In this document: in pieces, positions 22,956 through 35,469 of the stretch | How positions within the stretch are numbered: position 1 is the stretch's first letter | Layout: every line of letters starts with the position of its first letter | DNA from: Locusta migratoria | Lineage: Eukaryota; Arthropoda; Insecta; Orthoptera; Acrididae | Direction: 5' to 3' | DNA: 64,000 nucleotides | Assembly: GCA_026315105.1 (NCBI GenBank) | Contig: CM048746.1 | Coordinates: forward strand, 566,259,940 to 566,323,939 | The notes under the pieces: generated by a model | Told to the model about the DNA's origin: nothing | What the model saw: only the letters and a program-made list of their open reading frames with translations | The model's database searches: none | Made by a program: the position numbers and the translations under genes

Positions 22956-23499
22956 TTGTTTACCTTCCTTTCTCCCCTAAAGTGGGTCCTTCCACTCCTG
23001 GGATTGGAGCGACTCCTTTTCCACTTCCTTAAAGCCCGAATCCTTCCCTTCCTCCTCTCCTTCCTTCCTCTTTTCCAGAAGAAGCCACCAACAGTTGCGA
23101 AAGCTTGTATGTGTGTTTGTATGCGATTGTATCTGTCGACGAGCCTGTCCTTTAGGTAAGTCATCCGTCTTCTATTTTATATAAATTTAAAATCACATTT
23201 TCTGCAGAAACATCATTTTTTCTTAACTCAGAGTTGACCTGCATACTGCAATGACGGAAATTATTACTCTATGTGATACATGATTTTTTGTTATTGACTC
23301 ATCTACTTTAAATGAGGAAAAGTAGCTGACTACAGCTGCAAAAGTTGGTACATCAGACTGATTTTAAACTTATACAGTATAACCCTGCTTTTACGTTCCT
23401 GGATTTTACATTTTCCTACCATTTTTGTCGATCCCATCAAAGTACTTATGTTCACAATATTAATTTGCCACCATCTTTGCAATTTTCCTGCATTTTATT

Positions 23500-25265
23500 T
23501 TATTTATTTATTATTTATTTTATTTATTGGTTTTTTCTGTTCCATAGGACCCTATTGAGGAGTGAGACTCCATGGTCATGGAACAAGTCAATACATTGTT
23601 ACACAAGAATGGTAATAGAAAATTAATTATCCTTTGCACATGACAATCTTAAGACAAAGTGAAGAGAATCAATAAAGAAAAAATGAATTAGCTTAATTGT
23701 TTTACTTTTCTGGGAGTTCATCGACAAAATAAAAGGAGTGAGCCATGAGGTAACTCTTCAATTTAGATTTGAAAGTGTGTTGATTAGTGCTAAGATTCCT
23801 TAGTTCTTGTGGCAGCTTATTGAAAATGGATGCTGCAGAATATTGTACCCCATTCTGCACAAGTGTTAAGGTGGTGTGATGCACATGTAGATTCGACTTT
23901 TGTCTAGTATTCACCAAGTGAAAGCTACTAGCTCGTGGGAATAAGCTGATATTATTAACAACAAACGACATTAAAGAAAAAAAAATATTGTGACGCCAGA
24001 GTCAAAATTCCCAGACTACTGAAAAGGGGTTGACATGACGTTCGCGAACTTACACCAGATATTGCTCGAACTGCCCATTTTTGAGCCAGAAATATCCTTT
24101 TTGCATCAGGCGAGTTACCCCAAAAAACAATGCCGTAGGTCATAAGTGAGTGAAAGTAAGCATAATAAGACTACTTTTCGTGTTAAAAAGTCACTTATCT
24201 CAGATATTGTTCTAATGGTAAATATAGCAGAATTTAGTTTTGGAACAAGATTCTGAGCATGGGCTTTCCATGACAGCTTACTGTCTATATGAACACCCAG
24301 AAATTTGAACTGTTCAGTCTCACTTATCACATGCCCATTATGTGTAATCAGAATGTCAGCTTTCGTCAAATTATGTGTTAGAAATTGTAAAAACTGAGTT
24401 TTACTGTGATGTAACATCAACTTGTTTTCTACAAGCCATGAACTTATCTCTTTAACTGCATTATTTGATACTGTGTCAATATTACGAGAAACATCCTTCA
24501 CTACCAAGCTGCTATCATCAGCAAACAAAAATATTTTACAGTCACCTGTTATACTCGAAGGCATATCATTTATGTACATAAAAAAACAGCAATGGTCCCA
24601 AAACAGACCCCTGGGGCACCCCAGACTTAATTGTGCCCCATTGGGATTGCACGTCATAGCCATTTTCTACACTGTGGAGAATTACCTTCTGTCGTCTATT
24701 ATTAAAGTAAGAGGTGAACCAGTTGTGGGCTACTCACCGTATTCCATAATGTTCCAACTTCTGCAACAATATTTTGTGAGCAACACAATCAAACGCTTTT
24801 GTTAAATCAAAGAAGAAGCCTAATGTCCGTAGCCTCTTATTTAACCCATCAAGTGCCTCACAGAGAAACGAAAATGTACCATTTTCAGTCGTTAAACCAC
24901 TTCTAAAACCAAACTGTATGTGTGACAAATTATGTGAACTGAAATGATCAATTAATCTTGAATATACAGCCTTTTCAATAAGTTTAGAAAAAACTGATGG
25001 CATATAAATAGGTCCATAATTGTCTACATTATCCCTTTCTCCTTTTTTATAAAGTGGTTTCACTACTGAGTACTTTAATCTGTTAGGAAAATGACCATTC
25101 TGAAAGGAAAAATTACAAATATGGCTTAGTACTGGGCTAACATATGGAGAACAATACTTTTGAATTCTGCTGGATACCCCATCATATCCACAAGAGTCCT
25201 TAGTAGTCTTTAGTGATTTAATTACACAGGTCGACATGGATTCTGGGGTTTGGAAAGTAAGTGGT
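23500..25265 (-). pseudogene. Jockey/CR1-group LINE, 5'-truncated, RT and 3' end
   Basis: The minus strand encodes a reverse transcriptase in several frames. The block at 25237-24734 has VVKPLYKKGERDN, SVFSKLIEKAVYSRL, FGFRSGLTTEN and FFDLTKAFDCVAHKILLQKL. The block at 24663-24115 has INDMPSS, LFADDSSLVV (catalytic box intact), SWLVENKLMLHHSKT and QFKFLGVHIDSKLSW. The C-terminus at 23971-23702 has SAASIFNKLPQELR and LKSYLMAHSFY. Several frames are joined only by frameshifts. The 3' end is the T/A-rich tract at 23490-23530. Confidence 0.85.
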
Positions 25266-25577
25266 GTTCTTTACTAAATTTGCACCCCTGAATATGAAAA
25301 TCATATCAGTTTTTTTCCATCACCCTCAGTTTTTTCTGCACAGCTACTCCCCTCCAACCCTACCATTGGCTGTGAAATCTATGTTACGCAGTGTCCACAA
25401 CTACAGAAATGTGGCAACACTGCATTTTTTGTGTGAAGGTGGGGCAGAGGGGGTTAATGATCTTCGAGCTGACGTTCCATCATCGCCACAGAAATCAGCG
25501 AGTGAGTGCTACAGCTTCAAGAAGGTGCTTTCGCGCTTTTTTGTGAGTGGTGGTATTTCACTGAAGGTGTGTTAAAA

Positions 25578-26455
25578 ATGTCAGGAAGGCAGTGTGTGAA
25601 TAGCCCAGATACATTTTGTTATATCTGTGGAAATTATGTGATACGTGCAAGATGTCGACAAATAACAAAATTTGTGCAGAAGTCATATTTTGCATATCTC
25701 GGCATGAAGCTCGGCAATCAGGACAAGTAATTTGCTCCACACATTGTGTGCCATACATGTGTGGAGCAGTTAAGGAAATGGAGTGAAGGTAAAATCAAGT
25801 GCTTGAACTTCGTAATTCCTATGGTATGGCGTGAACAGAAGAATCATGTTGGTGGCTGTTACTTCTGTATGACGAATGTAACGGGATACAACGGAAGAAA
25901 CATGAAAAACATATCGTATCCAAACTTAGACCTGTTCCTCATGGCCCAGGGCTACCAATCCCATCTCCATCAACATTCTCTTGAATTCTCTGAACCAGAT
26001 GTAAGTCAAGAAAGCAGTGAATCCAACTATTCTGAGTGTGGTACCGATAGTAGCCCAAAACCTCTTACTCAAACAGAACTTGGCAATTTGGTGAAAGACT
26101 TGGAGGAGTTTAAAAAATGTTGTGCATCGTTTCCATGGCCAGAATAAGCAGCCTGATTACAAGGAAATTGTGGAAGACATGCTACAGTCCTTTAAACAGT
26201 TAGGATGCAAGGTCTCTCTAAAACTACATTTTCTAATGTCACACTTAGAGTTTTCAAGAAAATTTGGCTGACACATCAGAGGAACATGGTGAACAATGTC
26301 ATCAGGAACTTTAAACTATGGAACATCGTTATCAAGGTCGTTGGGGAATAAACATGATGGCTGACTACTGTTGGTGCATCACACGTGAAGGAGAAGTGAC
26401 ACACAAGAGGAAGGGTATCAAGCATTCATTCACGGGCAAAAGAAGACGGAAGTAA
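25578..26455 (+). pseudogene. internally deleted copy of a multicopy arthropod ORF family
   Basis: From memory this resembles a large family of uncharacterised proteins found in many copies in arthropod and other invertebrate genomes. The N-terminal part reads CYICGNYVIRARCRQITKF, YFAYLGMKLGNQDK, then an in-frame TAA, then FAPHIVCHTCVEQLRKW and PMVWREQKNHVGGCYFCM. After about codon 190 a large central part is missing: the text passes from KKCCAS directly to DYKEIVEDMLQSFKQLGC in another frame. The end resembles the C-terminus (MEHRYQGRWG-like and KRRRK before TAA 26453). Function is unknown to me; the Cys pairs suggest zinc binding. Confidence 0.7.
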
Positions 26456-26879
26456 TACCTCTACCTGGAAAGTGCCCACCATAATATTTGCTTCTTATAA
26501 TTCATACACCTTTCTTCCAATTCTTTTTTAACCACTTTACTGTTCCATTTCGTTTCCATTGTCCCGTAATTGCTTTCCAATTTCCAATTTAATTGGGCGC
26601 AGAGTTAGACAATGGTGAATATGATGATGATAGTGGTGGTGCAAAAACCTGACGTGCTACAGAGAAACAGGCTGCAGATTTGTGATCAGCAGGGTCAATT
26701 TAGTCAGAAATTCATATTTTCATGCAAACCCCAGACAAAATTTGTCGACCTGTGTTATTGACTCAATCTCACCTATGGATGTATCATTTCGTCGGGACTA
26801 AGGGAAATATTCATTAAAGGTGGGATTTCCTTTGAAGTGGGTGTGTTAAATCAAGGTTCTACTATATGTCAATAATAAA

Positions 26880-27780
26880 TGATAGTTAGTTGTTGTCTAA
26901 CAGGAGAGATAATCACTGAGACACTGACAGGCATGTAAAATAGACCGTCACCTTCAGACAACTTTCAGCCATGTCCTTCATCACAAAAAGAAAAACATTC
27001 ACAGAATCACTCAAACATTACTATGAACTAACCACCATCATCATCTTTGGCTGCTACAGCACACCAAGCATCTTGATAGTGTATGATGACATATAAAGCA
27101 CTGATGAGGAAGTGATTTAATTGTTCCAGTCCAGGGTGGTACCATGTGACAAGAGGGACACACACACACACTCCTTTGTGGCTGTATATTGGGGATGGAG
27201 AAAGGATTGGTGGTATTTGGGAATAAGGCGTAGGAAATCTGTTTACGGCCTAGGTCAAGAGGATAATGTCGGTCCGTGAAGATCTTGGCAAGGCGTTCGT
27301 CGTTTTGGGTATGGAACTTCTTACCACCACAAAGTTATTGTCCATTGATGTGGAATGGATGGCAGCTGTGAAAGTTAAGGTATTTTTGGTAATTAGTTGG
27401 TTTAACATGGGTGGAGGTGTGGATGAAGTCATCAGAGAGTTGGTGGTTAACATCCAGGAAGATAGTATGCCAGGTTGTGAAGATGCAAGTGAAATTAATA
27501 GGAGAGGAGGAGTCGAGATTATGAAGGAAGAAGGATAGAGTCTCCAGGACCTGAGTCCAAATCATGAAAATATCGCCAATGAAACAATCAGAAAAGGGGA
27601 TTGGGGTATTGGGAGGATAGGAAGGTTTCTTCTGGATAGTCCCTAAATAAGTTGGCACAGCAGAATGCCATAAGTGTGCCCATAGCTGTGCCACTGATTT
27701 GATTGTATTCTGTTCCTTGAAATTGCTACATGTTGTTCACTAACTGTACTGGAGACTTGTGGTTACATTACTGAAATTTC
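26880..27780 (-). pseudogene. Penelope-like element fragment (RT core)
   Basis: Minus-strand frame 27694-27335 carries GDIFMIWTQ (motif C, first Asp of FIDD changed to G), FLDVNHQLSDD and HVKPTNYQKYLNFHSCHPFH, all PLE RT landmarks. The segment 26880-27010 resembles PLE terminal sequence, including a degenerate ATGAAGGACATGGCTGAAAG block on the minus strand. The endonuclease part is absent. Confidence 0.75.
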
Positions 27781-27883
27781 ATATGAATTTGCAACATGAC
27801 AGCGTATCATCTGCTAATAACCAAGACGTAACAGCAAATACTAACTCCAGCTGACAATGTGTACAATATAAAATTTGGCAATT

Positions 27884-30800
27884 TGTTGTTGTTGTTAAGG
27901 TCTTCAGTCTGGAGACTGGTTTGATACAGCTCTCCACCCTACTCTATCCTGAGCAAGCCTTTTCATCTCCTAAGTACAGCAACTCACATCCATCTGTATC
28001 TGCTTATTATATGCCTCTCTTGGTCTCCCTCTGTGATTTTTACCCCACACTTCCGTCCAATGCTAAATTTATGATTCTCAATGTCTAAGAATGTGTCATA
28101 CCAAGCGATCCCTCCTTTTAGTGAAGGTATGCCAAAAATTCCTTTTCTCGCCAATTCTGTTCAGTACCTCTTCATTAGTTATGTGATCTACCCACCTATT
28201 CTTCAGCATTCTATTGTAGCACCACATTTCAAAAGCCTCTATTCTCTTCCTGTCCGCACTGCTTTTCATCCGTGTTTCACTCCCGTACAAGGCAACACTC
28301 CACACAAATGCCTTCAGAAAAGACTTCCTTAAACTTAAATTAATATTCAATGTTAGCAAATTTCTCTTTTTCAAAAATGCTTTTCTTCCCATTGCCATTC
28401 TGCATTTTATATCCTCTGTACTGCGACCATCACATGTTATTTTACTACCCAAGTAACAAAACTCATCTACCACCTTCATTGTTTCGTTACCTAATCTAAT
28501 TCCTTCAGCATTGCCTGATTTTCTAAGACTGCATTCCATTATCTTTGTTTGGCTCTTGTTAAAGTTAATTTTATACACTTTCTTAAAAGACACTGTTCAT
28601 TCCATTCAACTACTCTTCCAGGTCCTTTGCTGTCCCTGATAGAATTACGATGCCATCAGCAAAACACAATGTTTTTATTTCTTCACCCTGAACTTCAATC
28701 CCTATTCCAAATTTTTCCTTCACCGCCTGCTCGATGTACAAATTGAATAACATCAGAGAAAGGCTACAACCCTGTCTTACTCCCTTCCCAACTGATGCTT
28801 CCCTTTCATGCCTTTCGAGTCTAATAACTGCGGTCTGGCTTTCGTACAAGTTGTAAATAACTCTCCTTTCCCTGTATTTTACCCCTGCTGTCTTCAGAAT
28901 TTGAAAGACTGTATTCCAATCAACATTGTCAAAAGCTTTCTCCAAATCTACAAAAGCTAAAAATGGAGGTTTGCCTTTCCTTAATCTATCTTCTGAGATA
29001 AGTCGTAAAGTGACTATTGCCTCCCATGTTCCTACATTCCTCGTGAATCCAAACTGTCTTCCCCTAGATCATCTGGATAATTCATGTTAAAACTGATGGT
29101 TCTGTAATTTTCACACCTGCCTGTGCCTGATTTCTTTGGAATGCGGATTACTACATTTTTCTTAAAATGTCTGAGGGTATTTTGCCTCTCTCATACATCT
29201 TACTCACCAGGTGAAACAGTTTTGTCGTGGCTGGTTTTCCCAGAGCCTTTTAGCTCTGTCATCTACTCCCAGGGCCTTGTTCCGACCTAGGTCTTTCAGG
29301 GCTCCGTCAAATTCATCTCTCAGTACAGTATCTCCTATTTCATCTTCATCTAATTCCTCTTCCCTTCCTACAACATTGTCTATAAGTTTATTTCCTTTGT
29401 AGAGCCAGTCTAAGTACGCCTTCCACCTTTCAGCTTTCCCTTCTTTGCTGAGAACTGGTTTTCCATGTGAGTTCTTGATATTCATAGAACTGTTTTTCTT
29501 GTCCCCAAATGCCTCTCTTATTTTCCTGTAAGCAGTATCTACTTTTCCCCTTGTTATACTTTCTTCTATGGATTTGCATTTGGCTTCTAGCCACTCCTGC
29601 TTAGTCAATTTGCACTTCCTGTCAATCTCATTTCTTAGTCGTCTGTACTCTATTTACACTGCATTTTTATATTTTCTCCTATCATAAATTAAATTTAGTA
29701 TACCCTGTTATATCCAAGGAGTTCTTGTAGGTCTTGCCTATCTACCTATTTTGTCCTCTGCTGCCTTCACTATCTCATCTCTCAATGCTACCCATTTCTC
29801 TTCTACTGTTTTATTCCCCCCCCCCCCCCCCCGTTTCTGTCAATTGTTGTCTAGAGCAACCTCTGAAATTGCTAAGAACTTCAGGTTCCCTCAATTTATC
29901 CAAGTCCCATCTCCTTATTTTCCTACCTTTCTGCAGTTTTTTTCAGTTTCAGCCTACAGTTCATGACTAATAAGTTATGGTCAGAGTCTATATCTGCCCC
30001 TGGGTATGTCTTACAGTATAAAATCTGGTTCCGGAATCTACATTTTACCATTATATAATCTATCAGGTACCTTGCAGTGTCTCCTGGTCTCTTCCACGTA
30101 TACAACCTTATTTTGTGAGTCTGAAAACAAGTGTTTGTTATGATTAAATCATGTTCCTTGCAAAATTCTACCAGGTGACTTCCTCTTTCATTCCTCCTGC
30201 CCAGTCCATATTCACCTACTATTTTTTCCTTGTCTTCCTTTTCCTACTACTAAATTCCAGTCTTCCATAACAATTAAGTTTTCATCTCCCTTAATTGTCT
30301 GAATAATTTCCTTTAACTCCTCATACATTTCTTCAGTCCCATCATCATTGGCAGAGCTAGTTGGCATATAAACCTGTAATACTGTTGTCGGTATTGGCTT
30401 CATATCTATCTTAACAATGATAATACGATCACTGTGCTGTTCGTAGTAGTTTATCCGCATTCCTATTTTCTTATTCATTATCAGTCCTACTCCTGTGATA
30501 CCCCCAACTGATTATGTATTTATAATCCTTTACTCACCTGACCAGAAACCCTGTTCACCCTGCCACCGAACTTCACTAATCCCCACTACATCTAACTTCA
30601 ACCTATCCATTTCCCTTTTTAAATTTCCTAATTTTCCTACCTGATTAAGGGATCTAACATTCCACACTCTGATCTGTATAATGCCAGTATTGTGTTTCCT
30701 GATATTCTCCTGAGTAGTCCCCGCCCAGGGATCCAAATGGGGAACTATTTTAACTCTGGAATATTTTACCCGAGAGGATGCTATCATTATATTTTCATAC

Positions 30801-30890
30801 AGTAGAGCTGCTTGTCCTCGGGAATAGTAACGGCTGTAGTTTCCCCTTGCTTTCAACCGTTCGCAGTAACTATGGTAAAGCCACATCAGC
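27884..30890 (-). pseudogene. RTE-type LINE, nearly full length, decayed
   Basis: Endonuclease begins near 30690 with VWNVRSLNQVGKL and DVVGISEVRWQGE; VLQVYMPTSSAND follows near 30370. The linker ALRDEIVKAAEDK lies near 29780. RT has MEKAFDNVDWNTV, VGKGVRQGCSLS, LYIEQAVKEKFG and CFADGIVILS (28945-28610), where the YxDD box reads FADG instead of FADD. The C-terminal frame 28593-28096 has DEFCYLGSKITCDGRS and ETRMKSSADRKRIEAFEMWC. The 3' tail is ACCTTAACAACAACAACAAA. Stops and frameshifts are frequent. Endonucleases of this group are often misnamed craniofacial development protein 2. Confidence 0.87.
29817..29833. repeat. poly(C) tract
   Basis: A C homopolymer within the linker of the RTE-type LINE (poly-Gly on the element strand). 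The related copies at 51765-51781 and 52204-52221 also carry C tracts. Confidence 0.9.
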
Positions 30891-31168
30891 TGATGTTACA
30901 AGGCCAGCTGAATCTAACACACTGACTTCAGATTCAAGATTTGATGCATAATGGCTGTATACTACTGAATCCTGAATCCAAAGTGTTATATTGAAACCTT
31001 CAGTTATGACTGTTTTAGTTTACTTTGCATAACGGTGCTCTTTTGTTTGCATTATTTACTTTATTTTCCATACATCCGATGAAAGACATGATGTAATAAC
31101 GATCTCTCTTGGAACTTATTCACTACCTAACTTACACAGTTGCGTGGATATTGTGAAAACAATCTACC

Positions 31169-32000
31169 GTATTTACCCAAATCTAAGCTCCACTGTTTTC
31201 GCCAAAAAACCGCCTGCAGTTTAAGTCGAGTACAAAGCGAACAAAGTTCTGAAAAATGGCACTAGGAGCTACCAGAAGTAACTTTTTCCATCAAACATAA
31301 GCAGTGCTACATAGGCACAAATATAAATACTGGGGCTAAATCTTACGCAACCATAAAAATAAAAAAGGAAGAAGAGTCTAATTTCCTTTTTATATTCAAC
31401 TACTGAATTTAATATACCACCCAACGAAGGAAATTGATCTACAATACTGCTCAACTTCAAATGTAGAAATCTTTCAAATATTAGTAGCAACAAAAATATA
31501 TTTCTTTAGGTAAGTACGACAATACATATGGCTTTAGGATTTTTGCACGAGTTGCCTCATTCTGATTTCACATACTGTTTCATCAAATTTCCTGAAGTTC
31601 TGGGGGTATGTGAACTGTAATGAAGCACTAGGATTTCAAGAAGAAAGTTATTTATTATGTCGAAAAAAAAGTTCCAATATGCTCCATCCTGGTGAGATGA
31701 CTTCAATTCATAAACCAGTTGACATCTGTTCCAAAAAATTGTTTAAGGTCAAGCTCAAAACACATGTGCACCAAACCGCCTATCGAAAAGTGACAGACAA
31801 CTGACACCAATGGTTCAAGTAAAATGCGCAAGTGTGCCAATGGAATGATGATACATGAAAGTGGGTTCTAAATCAGATTGCATAACAGGCATTTAAAAAT
31901 GTTTGATATCGAATGCATTATATTGTATGAGGGATGATGCTGTACAACGGAATTGAATCACAAGGAATCAAGTGATAGTGATTCAGAATTACCATACCAG
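31169..32000 (+). pseudogene. pogo/Tigger-type transposase relic
   Basis: The frame at 31670-31800 contains HPGEMTSIHKPVDICSKKLF, matching the PGGxTSxLQPLDVxxNKPFK block near the C-terminus of pogo/Tigger transposases, the DDE enzymes of this group. Further on, in other frames, QAFKNV resembles the SFKKCGISNALDG block. The segment starting CCGTATTTACCCAAATC at 31169 looks like a transposon end. Several stops separate the blocks. The other end was not found. Confidence 0.6.
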
Positions 32001-34331
32001 TATCTAATTATTGCTATTATAAACATTTCATAAAATCTGTTTTATAAGTCTAATAAAATTGTTTCTATATTACCGCATTTAGTTTCAAAGTTATTTCCAT
32101 TCTTATTTAGTAAGTGCGTAGTGTTGCTACAATAGCCGTACATGAGGTATTATCTAAAAGATACTACGTAAAGCCGATTGGCAAGCCTGTGTCGCATCAA
32201 TATGCCTGATGCTACAACCACTGCCTTCGTGTTACAACTTACGTGTTTTTCTGTTAGGGGCATGGGATTGTTCCTATGAATCATGATTCGCAAATTCCAC
32301 ACTCTCTTCACCATAAGAATGATACAAATGTAAACATTACCACCATGTAATCTTCCGTGTTAACTGTTACCACATTTAAAATGCATCCACGTAACAAACC
32401 TGAAAGACAACGGCGAACGTGGGAGAATATATGTATCACGTTAATGATTACATTTGTATTATTCTTTTGCTAAACAGAAATAGAAATGAAGCATGGCAAC
32501 TGATTTCTAGTACTAATTTTTAAATCTTCTATGAATATAAATTCTGTGCAGACATGTTACTTGATCTTAAATGTTTGAAACAAATAAATCTACAAAATCT
32601 GTATCTCAAAATGTTTCATACAAATGGCTTAAGGGGAGGGGCTATTAAAAAGTCCTTAAAATTTAAAATAAAAATCTAAATAAAATTTTAATGTAATATT
32701 GTCACTTGGGATTCACCCCAGAATGCTTTATCTTCACCACTGACTGTGACAGAGTAGTAATCCTTTTGAAATACATGTATTTGAGTTGACAGATTATTTG
32801 GGTTTGAGATTTGGATGAATCAATTCATGTTCAGAATTAGGCACATGTTTTATTTAAGATTTGGTTGGGTTTGACCCATCCCTAATAGATAGTAGTTATT
32901 TCAGTAAGTCCTTGGATACATAAAAGCACATACAATAAAGCAGGAAATAAGAAAAAATTTCAATTTTTAAGTCTCCAATGATCTGGCTATTGGAAATGCA
33001 GCATAAGCTGTTACTGGTCAAGGCAGGGAATGGAAGTAATCATATTCTCTTCAAGAGTATTATGGCACCAATACACCTTAACTCATTTAAGGAAAAACAA
33101 AGAAATTTAAAAATAAATTGACAAGAAGAAGAATATTGTAATGTCATAACAATAAGATACAAGTTATAAATTAATAGTTTTGACCAGTTGTAGAATGTTA
33201 CAGTAAAAGAGGATCACCAGCAGTGAAATTAAAAAGAATTGAGAGCACAGGAAAAGGGGGCGGCAATTAACAAGGAAGTGAAAAGTCAATATGTTAATAC
33301 TTTGGTTATGGAAATCCACATCAATATAGGTCATCAGTTAAGAAGACTATTGTTGTAATCCACTTTTTAATACAAAGATAAGATTGTGGGAAATGTGCAT
33401 GAAGCAAGTGAAGGATGCTGTGATTACAACAAGAGAATTGGGAGGCAAAGACAGCTAGTTACCTGGAGGGACTTGCTTAAAGATATACGAAGTTAGTTTT
33501 CCCACGATAGATGACCCACTAACTTACCAGAAATTACTGGTGGTCCTTTGGACTCATCCAATGTAACTTAACTGCTGCACACACTCTGGAATATTTAAAA
33601 AAATAACATAACTGCTTTATGTCTACGATATGAAAGAAGTGTCTCCACAGTTTTCATCATTGCTTTTGTTCTGTTGTGATTCCACAGCAAGAACGGTTAA
33701 AGTATCTTAAGAGGATAAAGTCTGTTAGTAGTGCTAAATAAATGGTAACTGCAGAGGTACAAATTTGGAAATCAGCATATCAATAATTATTAATTTTAAT
33801 TTGATATACTATAAATATTTTAATCACATTCAGTTATTACACCAAGACATACCAGGCATCATACAGAAAGCTCAAGCAAGAAGAAGCAAGTTCTAATTAA
33901 AAAGTTTTTTGTTCATTGCATAGAACGTTCAGTAAACAAAAATGATCTGCCAATTTATTTTGTTTTAAATTCTTGGGTATAATGGACTAAACAATTAAAC
34001 CCACCTACGATATACAAAGAAAGTAGTTTGAAGTGCCACAGAATTATAATTACAGCAAATTCAGTATCCTTCACTGGTAATCTGTGCTAATGTCTTCCAA
34101 TTAAGAAATAAAAAACCTTAGCTTCACTATATGCATGGACATCTGTGACAAATGACAATATTTCTTCTCGCATACATAAATTTTATAGGGGTAAAAAATA
34201 ATCATGTTCAGCTTGTAAACATATATTATAATGAGATTTTGCAGCATGAAACTGCCATAATACACCACAAAGAAAAAAATTATAATTAAAGAAATACAGA
34301 TTAACTACATGAATTCAGAAAGGTAACATAC
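32001..34331. other. HELZ intron 2, no recognised feature
   Basis: AT-rich DNA without a frame of interest, TIR pair or long tandem repeat that I can see. 30891-31168 is likewise unassigned. Confidence 0.5.
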
Positions 34332-34698
34332 CTCTCGAGTAACTGTTCCGTGTACGATTTTCCAAAAAGTTCCTTTTCACAGGCTCTTTGTATCTTCATA
34401 CGGCGATATTCAAACCTCTCCCGCCATTCTGCCAGTTCATCGTCAGAATGAGCTTCCACACACTGGTTACCATAACGGCAGTGTGTGCCACTTTCACATA
34501 AGCTATAAGTATCAGCTGTAAAACCACGTGGGGGTGGGCGGAACTGCCAGTCTCTCCCTTCATCTGACATTATAACCGTTTGATGAGCAGGTGTCTGGCA
34601 ATGAGCACGTAGTGCAGCTCGATCAGGGAAATTGAGACAGCAATAACTACAAGCAGTCTTCTGGTCATTGCTGTTGTCTTTACTGACTGCTGAGGGCA
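34332..34698 (-). CDS. HELZ: HELZ exon 2 with C2H2-like and CCCH zinc fingers
   Basis: Acceptor TGTCTTAG before 34698 and donor GAGAG|GTATGT after 34332. The G from exon 1 plus TG gives Val, so the junction reads QQT-VPSAVSKD. Early in the exon CSYC...H..H (CX2C, 12 residues, HX5H) forms a C2H2-like finger. It is followed by DWQFRPPPRGFTADTYSLC and a CCCH finger of spacing CX5CX5CX3H (C..CRYGNQCVEAH), then DDELAEWRERFEYRRMKIQ. The RPPPRG, CRYGxQC and ELAEW stretches are hallmarks of HELZ. Vertebrate HELZ has CX8C at the first spacing, as I recall it. The exon contacts RNA or protein partners by inference. Confidence 0.9.
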
Positions 34699-35214
34699 CT
34701 AAGACACAAGAGAGAACAAAAAGCTCAATGTTAATGGTTTTTATACTCAAAGTTTTAAAACACCTTTTGAAAAGTTAGTTAGCATTAATAAAATATTTTT
34801 ACATGTACAATATTATTTTTATTATTCTAAAAAATATTAATACCTTTTTAATAAGAAAGTTTAGGTTATATAGAATGACCTTACAATTACATTGGTAAGT
34901 TCAAGCACTGCAGTTTGCTTAATGTGTTTTTGATTGGTACCCAAACTTTGTCACTAGTAGCTTTTTGAATGATGGCTAATTACATCCGGCCAAAATCACA
35001 CATGAATTGGAACACAAAAGCCACAAAATCAGCTATAGTCAAGGTGATTTATTTCCTAATTTTTAAAAATTTGTATCTTTGTTCAGAGTGAAATATCAAT
35101 GTTGAATTTTTTACAGTACTGTGCTCTCATATGGGCCATTCCGTGCCAAGTGGTCTAATATCGAGGAAAGTTCCCACATGACCCTCGTGGATTTTGATGA
35201 AATTCTGTATGAAC

Positions 35215-35227
35215 AATCACACATGTT
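35215..35227. repeat. 13 bp target-site duplication (left copy)
   Basis: AATCACACATGTT here and at 35470-35482 flank the 242 bp palindromic insertion. Without the insertion the host sequence reads smoothly through GAACAATCACACATGTTC. Confidence 0.85.
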
Positions 35228-35469
35228 AAATGCAAACGTAGGCTTCCACGGCTGTTGTCGCTATCAATAAAATTCTTCTGGGTATGAAACCGCGTCGTCA
35301 TTTTATAAATTCCACCGACGTTTCGGCCACTGTTGCAGGCGGCCTTCATCAGGGTCTGTGTCTGACACAGACACAGACCCTGATGAAGGCCGCCTGCAAC
35401 AGTGGCCGAAACGTCGGTGGAATTTATAAAATGACGATGCGGTTTCATACCCAGAAGAATTTTATTGAT
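35228..35469. mobile_element. 242 bp palindromic insertion with two opposed hammerhead-like cores
   Basis: Arms 35263-35364 and 35368-35469 are 102 bp inverted repeats with one mismatch and a 3 nt centre; 35 extra bases (35228-35262) lie at the left. In each arm the order is CTGATGA, A, GGCC, a loop, GGCC, GAAAC, GTC (plus-strand copy: 35380-35386, 35388-35391, 35404-35407, 35408-35412, 35413-35415). This matches the hammerhead ribozyme core with a minimal helix III, the form known in Penelope-like elements. A 13 bp TSD proves insertion as a unit. No coding capacity. It disrupts a repeated sequence left of a transposase relic. Confidence 0.75.

Larger units (their letters stand above)
21407..23190. 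mobile_element. Penelope-like element in head-to-head inverted arrangement
   Basis: 21410-21985 is a minus-strand PLE piece and 21988-23190 a plus-strand piece; they meet at a palindromic junction around 21985. The plus piece contains the YVGMASNKLS GIY-YIG region (22453-22707) and ends in the terminal repeat with AGAAGCCACC...GCGAAAGC and GGTAAGTC at 23153. The minus piece repeats the same stretch with an internal ~100 bp deletion near 21540. Frames are broken by stops and a C tract at 22157-22170. It is related to the PLE at 5009-7831. Confidence 0.82.
23375..26864. mobile_element. relic bracketed by pogo/Tigger-like ends, with nested LINE
   Basis: CAGTATAACCCTGCTTTTAC at 23375, preceded by TA, is homologous to the left end of the transposon at 9531 over about 125 bp. 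At 26850-26864 TCAAGGTTCTACTA resembles the matching right end and is followed by TA. If both belong to one element, it is 3.5 kb and contains a LINE (23500-25265) and a decayed arthropod-wide ORF (25578-26455). The pairing of the two ends is inference. Confidence 0.4.

Noticed and set aside
29751..29970. Plus-strand frames with poly-Pro
   Set aside because: Poly-Pro comes from the C tract; the coding text is the RTE-type LINE on the other strand.
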